From Cyclaneusma minus (lineage: Eukaryota; Ascomycota; Leotiomycetes; Marthamycetales; Marthamycetaceae), in contig JAKZHN010000026.1 in assembly GCA_037179335.1 (NCBI GenBank), positions 186,001 through 250,000 of the forward strand: a DNA stretch of 64,000 nucleotides, written 5' to 3'. A program made the position numbers and the translations under genes. Every line of letters starts with the position of its first letter. Position 1 is the stretch's first letter. Of this stretch, positions 33,531 to 43,677 are shown in pieces. Under the pieces are notes generated by a model. It was not told the origin of the DNA, searched no databases, and was given only the letters and a program-made list of their open reading frames with translations.

Positions 33531-36013
33531 TCATACAGCATCACCGTCGTCCGCAGCGACACCTTCATACGCGCCCGCCGCATCACTGGCGCCCCGTGTC
33601 GGCCTTGCCATCATCCTTGGCGGCGTCTCGTACATCTGCGTGTAGTTGACGACCTGGCCGCCCAGCATCGCCGTACCGCTTTCTCGCTTCCCAAATACGG
33701 GTGCTGGGTCGCAAAGGAAGTCTTTGCAGTTGGTCACACAGCCGCGCGAGAACGGGTTGCCGGCGCGGTTACGCTGTGACCGGTTGCGGCTGCCTTCGTA
33801 GCCGTGCAGCGCCGTTTCTAGGAACGTGTCAATGCCGAGAATCTTGCGCCATTGCGAGAAGCAGCTGGGTCTTGCGTGGTGGTGGTGATGGTGGCCGCCG
33901 AGTGCGGGATCGGGGCCGTGGCCGTCGCTGTCCAGTTGTGCGCCGGCGGCGGTCAATGTGCCTGCGGCAAGAGCTGTCGTTATTGCGGTGGAAGCACTGC
34001 TTCCTTGGCCATGTTTGGCCCCTCTCATGTTCTCATATGTCGTCATGGCGCGTGAAATTTGTACAAGTTGAACGAAAAGCAACATTGATACCCAGAAAAG
34101 TTGCAGCATGGCCCAGAAAGTTAAAACGATGGTGTATGTATCCTTGGTCACTATTTGGCAGAGCGCTGGGGAAAGAATGTTGCAATCAGAGCTTCCCTCC
34201 TTCTCCATGCCCTCGAAATCTGGAGAGATGTAAGCATTATTCTTTCCGGGCATTCCTCTTGATAGGGGGTACGTACAGCCTATTGCAAGTCTCACCAGGA
34301 GCAAGATGCCCAACGCCAGGTTCACTAAATAAAGGAAGAAATGCCTGTGGTTGTTGACACCAATGCAATTGTGAACCCAGGGGCAATGACTCGTACCTGT
34401 CAGTTGTGTGAACAGACCAAATGATGGATGGATACTCACTGGTCGTGTTTTGCTATGCAGCGATTACATCGCCTGCAATGCTTACTCCTGAGAGGCATGC
34501 GAACCATGCAAGCCACACAGAAGTTCTGGTCGTCAAACTTCCAGAGATCCAGCAACTCATCGATTACCACTTTCTGCTGGGTGCGACCTCCTAGCTTGGG
34601 AACATACCCAGGGTCCTCGAACATCGTGCAGAAGTAGAAGTAGCCACAAAGACTATAACTCACTGCGAAGGCAAGGTTCGAGATAGGATATGTGGTATAG
34701 GTGTCTAAGACATGTTAACGGAAAAAGTCGTAATTCTCGTCAGAAAGACTCACTTATGAGAATCGTGGTGAGCCATCGAAGCCCGACCCAGAACAGCGTG
34801 GCGGCAAAAATACCAGCCAGCCAAGGCTACACTTAGAGATCAGCTTGTATGCCGTAGATGTGACAACGAAGGAGCGTACCGTCTTTTGGAGATGCCGCAT
34901 ATCAGAAGGCGCATACGCCAGAACTTGCTGAGCAACCCACTGCAATGCATAACCGACTACCAAAGAGATCGGGACGCCAGCGTAGATGACCATGTGACTG
35001 ACAATCATGACCATACTCCAGAGAATGAGGAAGGGCCAGAGGAAAAAGAATTTGGACATGGAAGCGCGCTTGTCCTTGAATAACCACGATGACATGGGAA
35101 AGTCCATATTCATGGTTGATCCATCTTCATTGTACCCACATTCTGCCAGTGCACGCTGCCAGATACGTGTTGTGCGCATTTCGTCAGCAGTGATAGCTGG
35201 AGTCTTGCCTGTCTTTGTCTCAGCGAAGCGGTCGGAGCCGTACTCAACCAGCTTTTGTATGCACATCTGAGAGCCCTTGACTAGTGCCCAGTGCAATGCG
35301 GTGAAGCCGTCCTTGTCAACAGCGTGGACATCCGCTCCCCAGCGAAGAAACAGGTCCACACATTGCGGAAAGCCTTTATAGGCAGCCCACATCAAGCAAG
35401 TATGGCCGAGTGAGTCTGTGCTGTCGACTGGAATGTTTTGGTGGAGCAGAAGGACCAGGAGAAAGATGTTGCCCTCAAATGTTGCAAGATGAAGGATGTT
35501 GTAGCCTTGAGCATCACAAATCAGAGGGTCGGCGCCGTGTTGGAGCAAAAGATGGACGGTATAGTAATGGCATCTCTGGGCAGCCCACATAGCCGGCGTC
35601 GCCACGGACTCGCCGCCTTTCTTGTTCACATCAGCGCCTGCATCCAGCAGGAAGCGGCACATAGCAAACTGGTTGTTGATCGCAGCCCACTGGCAGACAC
35701 ATTAGCCTGAAGCCGGCAAGACGCTTCACATATCTCGACTCACATGCAACGGTGTAATGCCCTCTCCATCACAGTAAGTGGCCGAGAACTTCCCAGATTC
35801 AAAGAGCTTCTCTACGGCCGCGACATTGCCCAGACGAGCGAACTGCATAATATCATCGTCGGGATTTGGATCGGCGGCAGAGACCGGAATGTTCTTCATC
35901 TCTATGTTCTCGTTTTCCGACAGCTTCGGCGACACCGCAGCCGCCTTTCCTTGGGTTATTGGCAAAGAGCCGTTCGGGGCTATGCTTCCCGTTCTCGAAT
36001 CGGCGGGCGGCAT
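33531..36013 (-). CDS. AKR1: ankyrin-repeat DHHC palmitoyltransferase AKR1
   Basis: Integral Golgi/endosomal protein S-acyltransferase. Exons on the minus strand are 35744-36013, 34880-35689, 34754-34826, 34440-34704, 34277-34389 and 33531-34219, giving 739 residues, close to yeast Akr1. About six ankyrin repeats fill the N-terminal half (for example GITPLH-WAAINNQ, ATPAMWAAQRCHYYTV, GHTCLMWAAYKGFP, GFTALHWALVKGS). Four or more membrane spans follow. The Cys-rich domain reads CVACMVRMPLRSKHCRRCNRC, then IAKHDHHCPWVHNCIGVNNH. The catalytic Cys is in DHHC, formed across a 50-bp intron; yeast Akr1 has DHYC there. The fifth intron (34220-34276, 57 bp) has no stop and a length divisible by three, so retention would only add 19 residues; I splice it because GTACGT...CTCCAG is good and the join is family-like. 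The cytosolic tail has a natural GGHHHHHHARP run. Confidence 0.93.
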
Positions 36014-36305
36014 TGTGAGTTGGGCGTCGTCAAATGGAGCGGAAATACGAGAGCATCAGCAGCGATAGATGGGAGGAGCTTGGGAAATTCAGAGAAGAGA
36101 GTCAGCTTGCTGGGCTTTCTCGCCCGGGAGGTTGACCTGCTTGCTACTCCAGTCGTAACCAACGAGGCTGCGCCACACCTTGAAGAAGTTGCACGAAGCT
36201 GGAGACCGCAGCCTCACCGGCGGATCTTAGCGCCGCGACCCGGCAAGGCGGAGCACTTTCAGATACAGACCAGACATCCAAGATCATTCTCAACAGCACA
36301 TCGCC

Positions 36306-37217
36306 ATGCAAGATCTGGTCAATTCCCTCCTGAGTCCCTCGCCTTCGGGCCTGGTGCTGGCTGTTCTCGTAGCCATTTCCATCCCCTTGTTTCTCCACCT
36401 CGTCGTCTTCCGCTCCAGTGGACTAACCACGCTCCCCTCCATCCTGCTTCTCGGCCCCAGCGGCTCAGGGAAGACCTCTTTACTAACCCTCGTGCGTTCC
36501 CTTAAAAAGAAAAAACACGAAAAACAGTGATTGACTCCCAAACAGTTCGAGCGCGGTTCTTCCGCCTCAACCCATACCTCCCAAACCCCCCAGAGCGTCG
36601 AGTGTTCCCTCCCCGTCGGCACCACAGCCGCCTCCTCGCAATACCGTTCCGTCAACGACCCCTCCCTTCAAACCTACAAGAAGTTCCTCCTCATCGATAC
36701 GCCCGGCCACGGCAAGCTGCGCCACCATGCCCTCGACAACCTGACAAGTCCGCAGAATCTCAAAGGAATCATCTTTCTTGTCGATGCAGCGGCTCTGACA
36801 GCTGGCGCGGAAGGAGTACGCCAGACGGCTGAATATCTGCATGATGTATTGCTGCTGCTGCAGAAGCGCATGTCGATGCCCAAGGCTCCAAAAGAGACTT
36901 GCCTTTTGTTGGCGGTCAATAAGCTGGATCTGTTTACGGCGCTCCCTGCGGCCTTGGTCAAGTCGGCGCTTGAGGCGGAGATTACAAAGGTCAGAAGTTC
37001 GAGGGCTAAAGGCTTGTTGGATTCGGGGATTGGGATGGGCGACGATGCAGACGCAGAGGACAAGGACGATTGGTTGGGCGAGATGGGGGATTCGCCATTC
37101 AAATTCTCCCAAATGGAGGTGTTTGGGATCTACATCGAGGTGTCGGGTGGAAGTGTTGTTGGCCCTGAGGCTCCGGAGGTGGAGAAATGGTGGAAATGGA
37201 TTGGTGAGCGATTGTAG
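36306..37217 (+). CDS. SRP102: signal recognition particle receptor beta subunit (SRP102)
   Basis: ER-membrane GTPase that anchors the SRP receptor alpha subunit. Exons are 36306-36491 and 36546-37217 (54-bp intron, phase 0), giving 285 residues. A single N-terminal membrane span (SGLVLAVLVAISIPLFLHLV) precedes an Arf-like G domain: GPSGSGKTSL is the P-loop (G1), IDTPGHGKLR is G3 and NKLDLF is G4. An acidic insert (DDADAEDKDDW) lies before the last strand, and the C-terminus KWWKWIGERL is a typical amphipathic end. The P-loop is close to the exon 1 end. It is head-to-head with AKR1, sharing 292 bp. Confidence 0.93.
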
Positions 37218-37526
37218 ACACAAGAGAATACATCGACTCGCACCTGCTGTAGTTCACTAGCTACCTACTGAGATGGTCCATGTCTGGTCCACGGGTTTTG
37301 AGTACCATTCGCTCATCACTCATCATCCGAACTAACATGCGCAGTAAGATTCAGGAATTGACTCCAACGTTGAAGCGTTGAGTGGTGATCATCGTTCAGA
37401 TGGTTTGTGATTCTATGTCACACCAAGTGTGCCGCCTTGAAAAAGCCCCAGTATGTGAGAGATCTAGTAGCGCCGTAGCCAGAGACCGAGCCGAAACGCC
37501 CCTTTTACCTAGCCCGCGAAAAGTAT
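37218..37526. other. intergenic, SRP102 and CYS4 3' ends
   Basis: 309 bp between convergent genes; nothing beyond 3' untranslated sequence is seen. Confidence 0.55.
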
Positions 37527-39190
37527 CTATACTTTCGACTGTTTCACCAACCAGGATAACAAATCCACCTTGGTCACTACTGCAATTGGCTTGGCCAAGC
37601 CTCCATCGCCTGCAGTAACCTCTTCAGTCACGACAGCAGCACTGTTCCATTCGAAGAATTTGCTCAGCGCGGCAATAGGCGTGTCCAAGGTAATTGCCAC
37701 AAATTTCCTCTTAGGCGTCTTCTGTTGCTTTCCCTCGTCAGTGTGGGAAATTCCATTGGTTTTTGGTGGCTTCGTGAGGTTGCTGATATCCTTGGCATCT
37801 GTGACCACTTCAGGGGTCCTTGTAAAGTCAAACATAACTTCGGAAACCGGGCTCTTGCCAGTTGCCCGACCTCTGCTGATATAGCTGAGAAGATTTCCAA
37901 GCGTTACTAAGCCCACAAGCTTTCCTCCAGTTGGTGCTAGAACAGGAAGTTGGTCGAAACCCTTCTCTCGCATTGTCTCCACCGCTTCAGAGCAGGGGGA
38001 ATTAGCAAGGACAGTAGTGACAGGCTTTAACCGAAGTTCTCGTAACGTCGCTCCTGCATATGGGTCGGTTTTCTTTGAGTGAGAATCCAGGATCGGCGAG
38101 GATGGAGAGGTGGTTGGCGGGGTGATGGGGAGTAGATCGTTGGCAGCAAGCCAGTCGTCGTCGGCAAACTTGCTCAAGTAGCTGCGAATACTGTCTGGCA
38201 AGATGACCACCACCACATCACCTTTTCCTAGACCCAGATCCTTGACGCTTCTCACCATGGCTGAGATAGCACTTCCACTGCTACCACCTACCAAAAGACC
38301 CTCTTCGGCAATTAACCGTCTCGCATATGTAAAGGATTCGCGGTCGTCGGTCTTGTACCACTTGTCAACGGCTTCGCGGTCGAGGACATCGGGAATGAAG
38401 TCGTATCCAATACCCTCCACCTTGTATGCCTCGTTTGCATGTTCTTGGTTCAAAGTCTCCGGCAAAGCAAGGATAGAGCCGAAAGGATCTGCAGCGATGA
38501 CCTTGACCTTTGGGTTATGTTTCCTCAAGCCCTTGGCTAGACCTGAAATGGTACCTCCTGTACCGGCACCAGCGACAACAGCGGTAATCTTGCCATCAGT
38601 CTGCTTCCAGATCTCCTCCGCGGTTCCAAATTCATGCGCCAACGGGTTGTCCCTGTTCGTATATTGATCCAGGATATGCGAGTTGGGGATCTCCTTCTCC
38701 AGGCGGCGAGCCACGCCAATGTGGGATTCGGGAGAGTCAAAGGCAGCCTGGGTAGGGGTTCGGATGATGGTGGCACCAAGTGCTCGCAGGACAGCCACCT
38801 TCTCGGGCGACATCTTCTCGGGCAGGGTGATGATGGTCTTGTAGCCTTTGATGGCGCCCACAAGAGCCAGACCAATACCACTAGCAGAGTTGTCAGATGC
38901 AGTAGCAGGAAGAAGAGGCACAATACTCACGTATTGCCGCTGGTTGGCTCAATCAGAGTGTCGCCGGGCTTGATGCGACCGGATCGCTCAGCCTCTTCGA
39001 TCATGCGCAGAGCAATACGGTCCTTGATACTTCCACCAGCATTGAACAGCTCGACCTTCGCATACACTTCGGCCTCGATACCCAGGCTCTGAGGGATCTT
39101 GTTGAGTCGGACGAGAGGCGTGTTGCCGATCAGCTCAGTGGCCGAATGGGCCACTACGGGCGGAACTGCTGGCCGGCTTTTGGAAGCCAT
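37527..39190 (-). CDS. CYS4: cystathionine beta-synthase
   Basis: PLP enzyme that condenses serine and homocysteine to cystathionine, the first step of reverse transsulfuration to cysteine. Exons on the minus strand are 38931-39190 and 37527-38880 (50-bp intron), giving 537 residues. ELIGNTPLVRLNKIP opens the fold type II core. The Schiff-base lysine is Lys56 in NAGGSIKDR, EPTSGNTGIG is the substrate loop formed across the splice, and GAGTGGTISG binds the PLP phosphate. The C-terminal third has a CBS-domain pair (LRLKPVTTVLANSPCSEAVETM... and KRKFVAITLDTPIAALSKFF), the regulatory module that binds adenosyl ligands in animals. There is no N-terminal haem-binding extension, as in yeast. It is head-to-head with VMA1. 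Confidence 0.96.
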
Positions 39191-39994
39191 GGTGGAATCT
39201 GTTGGATATAGGTAGGAGACTTGCGTGAAGATGGGATTTGGGCGGCAAGAATGGGAGCGGAAGGTCAGAGGCGCGAATAGGGAAAAAAAGATGAAAAGAC
39301 AAAGAAAAAGGCTTGGCTTGAAAGTGTAAGCTCTCAGGACAGTCGGCGAAGGCTCCAGCCGCTGGTAGCCGCCCACGGGTCTGAGGAAAATTGAGCAGAG
39401 ATGCCACTTGGCCCTCGGTCTGTGGCATTGCGATTATAGACATTGAAGAATACTCTCAATAGTCTAGAACTATTTTTATGATTAGGAGGAGAACAATCCA
39501 AGCGATTAGGAACATGTCGTTTTGAAGCGGCAGTTCAAATATAGACGCAGACTGCACAGGACTGCATCTGCACATACATGTAGAGTAGGTAGGTAAGGTA
39601 TGCAATTCCAAAAGTCGATGCCTTGTCATCGGTCAGGCTTCAAAGCACTTGAAGCTCCACCTAGCCAGCATCCCGGGCCCAAGCTAAAGCTTCGGTCGAT
39701 ACCGCCCGCCGTACAAGCCCCAGTCTCTCCATTGAAGCTCCCGAGTTTATGCAGCCTGGCTTGAGACCGCGACTGAAGGGCCGAAAGTCTTTGTACGATC
39801 TCGTCCAGAAGAAGAACATCGACCAACTCTCTGTTGCTCCGACCCAAGGCCTGCTAGACCGCCTGCAGCTGGAGCTAGCTTCCCAGATCCCTCTGCCGCT
39901 CTCCCCAGACAAGCTATCGCCGCCGCAGTCCGACTACCCCATCAACATTCACAAAGCGCCAGAGCTGCTCGAACCCGAGAAGCCTGCTTCCATC
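39191..39994. other. divergent promoter, CYS4 and VMA1
   Basis: 804 bp between the two start codons. The last 246 bp before VMA1 are open in the VMA1 frame from an ATG at 39749 (see findings). No independent gene is supported. Confidence 0.55.
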
Positions 39995-42471
39995 ATGCCT
40001 CCAGTACGTGCTGCCTCTGCGCAGACACCGAGATGGCCCTACTGACAGAAGCCAGAAGACCCAAAAGAAGGACACCAAGAAGGGGGGTAGTGAAGAAGAG
40101 CAATATGGTTAGTGATGCGCCCCCTCTTAGCTAGACTTTCCATGCTGATTCTATACCCACAGGCAAGATCTACTCCGTCTCAGGGTTCGTAATATGATTC
40201 CGATGTCGAAAACACTCTGCTGACCCGTCACAATAGTCCTGTCATTGTTGCAGAGAACATGATTGGTGTTGCCATGTACGAGTTGGTATGTTTGACTCCT
40301 CCGAAGAGCTTCGTATCATGGCTGACGCTTTTCTAGGTTCGTGTCGGTCATGATAACCTTGTCGGAGAGGTCATTCGAATTGAGGCAGACAGAGCTACTA
40401 TCCAGGTCTACGAAGAGACAGGTATATACATGCTCAAATGAGGCTCTCTTTGCAACGAGACACTGACGACGGGAATAGCTGGTGTGACCGTCGGAGATCC
40501 TGTTGTTCGAACCGGAAAGCCGCTGTCCGTCGAGCTCGGTCCTGGTCTTATGGAAACGATTTACGATGGTATTCAGCGACCACTAAAGTCAATCGCCGAT
40601 CTGTCGAACAGTATTTACATTCCCCGCGGTATCGATGCGCCCGCCCTGAACCGGGAAAAGAAGTGGGAGTTTAAGCCGTTGATGAAAGTCGGCGACCAGA
40701 TCACTGGTGGAGATGTCTGGGGTACCGTCTACGAGAACTCGCTGCTGAATGACCACAAAATCCTGTGTCCGCCCCGTGTTCGAGGGAAGATCACTCGGAT
40801 AGCAGAGAAGGGCGAGTACACTGTCGACGAAAAGATTCTCGAGGTCGAGTTTGATGGCAAGAAGACAGAGCACGGCATGATGCACACCTGGCCTGTCCGT
40901 GTGCCACGACCTGTCACAGAGAAGCAGTCCGCTAAGGAGCCCTTTATTGTTGGACAGCGAGTCTTGGATGCTCTGTTCCCCAGTGTTCAGGGCGGAACGG
41001 TGGCTATTCCAGGTGCTTTCGGTTGTGGCAAGACTGTTATCAGTCAGAGTGTTTCCAAGTTCTCGAACAGTGATATCATCATCTACGTCGGATGTGGAGA
41101 ACGTGGTAACGAGATGGCTGAAGTTTTGATGGACTTCCCTGAGCTTTCCATTGAGGTTGAGGGTCGGAAGGAACCAATCATGAAGCGTACCACGCTCATT
41201 GCCAACACTTCGAACATGCCTGTCGCTGCCCGAGAAGCCTCTATCTACACTGGGTACGTTCCTCCTTTCTTTTGTACAGTTCCATGAAAAGAAGTCTGGA
41301 TACGGTCAGAGATATCTGTGCTCGACTTCTTGTATCACCTCGGGTTATCTGGCTGTTCCAGATAACTTGGGTTTCCAAGTCACTCTGGGTTTTCCAAGTT
41401 ACTCTGGATATTTCAAACCACTTGGAATATGTTGAGTTACATGATATATTCCCAAACATTTGGGATTTTTCTGATACCCGGGAACTACCAGCCGTATCCA
41501 GACTTTTCTCATCCCACACTTGGCGCATTTCATCAGCTTCGAGGCAATATATACTAACCCTTTCTAGTATCACATGCGCTGAATACTTCCGTGATCAGGG
41601 TAAGGATGTTGCTATGATGGCTGATTCTACCTCGCGATGGGCTGAGGCTTTGCGTGAAATCTCTGGTCGTTTGGGTGAAATGCCTGCTGATCAAGGTTTC
41701 CCTGCCTACCTTGGTGCGAAATTGGCCAGTTTCTACGAACGTGCTGGAAAGGTTCAATGTCTCGGAAGCCCAGACCGCGAGGGAAGTGTCAGCATTGTTG
41801 GTGCTGTCAGTCCTCCAGGTGGTGACTTCTCCGATCCCGTCACCAGTAGCACATTGGGTATCGTGCAAGTTTTCTGGGGTCTCGACAAGAAGCTCGCCCA
41901 GCGAAAGCATTTCCCCTCCATCAACACATCCGTCAGCTACAGCAAGTACACCACTGTGCTGGACAAGTACTACGAGAAGGACTTCCCCGAATTCCCCCGC
42001 CTTCGTGACCGCATCAAGCAGTTGCTTACCGACTCCGAAGAGCTCGACCAAGTCGTGCAGTTGGTCGGAAAGTCTGCGCTGTCTGATCCTGACAAGATCA
42101 CCCTTGACGTGGCAGGATTGATCAAGGAGGATTTCCTGCAGCAGAACGGTTACTCTGACTACGACCAATTCTGCCCTATCTGGAAGACCGAGTGGATGAT
42201 GAAGGCTATGATGGGATTCCATGACGAGGCTCAGAAAGCTATTGCGCAGGGTCAAAGCTGGAACAAGGTCCGAGAGGCGACTGGTGACCTGCAGTCACAG
42301 CTCCGGAGCATGAAGTTTGAGCTGCCCAGCGATGGCGAGGAGGCGGTGACCAAGAAGGTAAGCACGAAAGCCTGCCTTGTGAAAGCGGATCGATGTTTGC
42401 TGACACTCGTCTAGTACGAAGAACTTGTCCAGAACATGACTGACAAGTTTGCGTCTGTCATGGACGAGTAA
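39995..42471 (+). CDS. VMA1: V-type ATPase catalytic subunit A (no intein)
   Basis: Catalytic A subunit of the vacuolar proton pump V1 sector. Eight exons: 39995-40003, 40056-40107, 40163-40184 (22 nt), 40237-40285, 40337-40421, 40479-41253, 41568-42357 and 42415-42471, giving 612 residues. The N-terminal micro-exons rebuild YGKIYSVSGPVIVAENMIGVAMYELVRVGHD exactly in the family pattern. The P-loop is GAFGCGKT (Lys257). MMADSTSRWAEALREISGRL is the arginine/Ser-loop segment, and the C-terminus ends TDKFASVMDE. The site used by the yeast VMA1 intein (YVG|CGERG, at 41092/41093) is empty. Introns 1-5 and 7 are 51-57 bp; intron 6 is 314 bp and carries the 19-nt repeat array. An AATAAA lies 172 bp after the stop. 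Confidence 0.96.
41355..41482. repeat. degenerate 18-19-nt tandem array within VMA1 intron 6
   Basis: Units in order are GTTCCAGATAACTTGGGT, TTCCAAGTCACTCTGGGT, TTTCCAAGTTACTCTGGAT, ATTTCAAACCACTTGGAAT, ATGTTGAGTTACATGATAT and ATTCCCAAACATTTGGGAT, then a partial unit. Rough consensus ATTYCAAGTYACTTGGGAT. It makes up much of an intron that is five to six times longer than the other VMA1 introns. Confidence 0.75.
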
Positions 42472-43677
42472 GGCTGAAAATATTGGGTTTCTTGGTACGT
42501 CAGTGGTCGAGTATCGCATTGCCAGGATGGGGTTTCGCTCTTCTTTTCGGGGCAACGGGGCGGGAGCATTGATAGAGCCTAATGGGGAGCGGATTGTAGC
42601 ATAGCCCATTCCTTGTATGTACAGATACGGGCTCGGATTCTCAATAAAAGCATAGTATCCCGAAGGGTGAAGTTGACGAGGTTTCGATTGCACAAGTCGG
42701 CGTCTAACCACCCACCCCCTTTGTGAATTATGATTGAGATGAGATGAAGGTAGTTTGGCACGTTTTTACAACCGCCAGGTAGATGCTCTAGTCAGCCAGA
42801 GACTATACATGTAGCTGTGAGAAGGGGTGGTGAGCTAGAGGGGGTCCCTCGCTTCAAGAACGCTGGCGTCCCGACATGGCATTCCATTTGCGGACCGTCA
42901 CGTGACACTGACAGGGGATTGAAGCGGTTCCGGATAGTGGGAATGTTTCGTAGCCGAAGGGACGTAAAGAGCCGCAATCTGCGGCAATCATGCCCCGAGC
43001 ACCACGAAACGCTATGGACTTTGATTCCCACATTCCGTATAATTCACTTTCTGGACCTGCGGCAAGCAGCAGCGGCATTACTCTGGAACATCTATAATCG
43101 ATAAAGTCCGAAAGTCCGAGAGCCCGGATGTTGAATGGCATCATTGAAGTCGGGTGTGGACGTGTCGTTGACTTGGCCGTGGCGCAATGGAGCCAGACTC
43201 GAGCGAATCTTCATGTATTATTACATGTATTTGCCAGGATCCGTATGTCGTGATCATGTCCAGTCTGAATAATGAGCCCCTTCTTTGATGTTCTGAACAA
43301 ACGCTGTGCTCTGCCTCGACTCCCGGAGATTCCACAGCCAAGACGGTACATATGGAGAGCCGAGGGCATGTTCTTGAATGCATGTGTGTCATGTTGAAGA
43401 GGATCTCGCTCCGTCCCACTTCCCGACCCAGCTGATTTTCACCCACTCATCTTCCTATGTTCTAAGTTTCTGCACGGGTGATGGCACCCACATAGACTCA
43501 TGTCCGAAGTCCGACTCTTGACAGCGCCTATGTATACATCGTACTCCTAGTAGGTTTGGTTAGGTTCTCTTCACTCAGTTCTCTCCACATTATCTCTGTC
43601 TTTGTCCTCTACGTATATTTGTCACTTCGATCTGCTCCAAGTTCACGCCTTGCGGACTCAGCGGCTACTCCCGCAGT
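42472..43677. other. intergenic, VMA1 to ABC transporter
   Basis: 1.2-kb spacer between two plus-strand genes, with the VMA1 3' untranslated region at left and the ABC transporter promoter at right. No gene, RNA or clear repeat is seen. Confidence 0.55.
42643..42648 (+). terminator. AATAAA polyadenylation-type signal of VMA1
   Basis: AATAAA 172 bp after the VMA1 stop codon, in the sense orientation. Fungal poly(A) signals are loose, so this is a positional guess. Confidence 0.4.
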
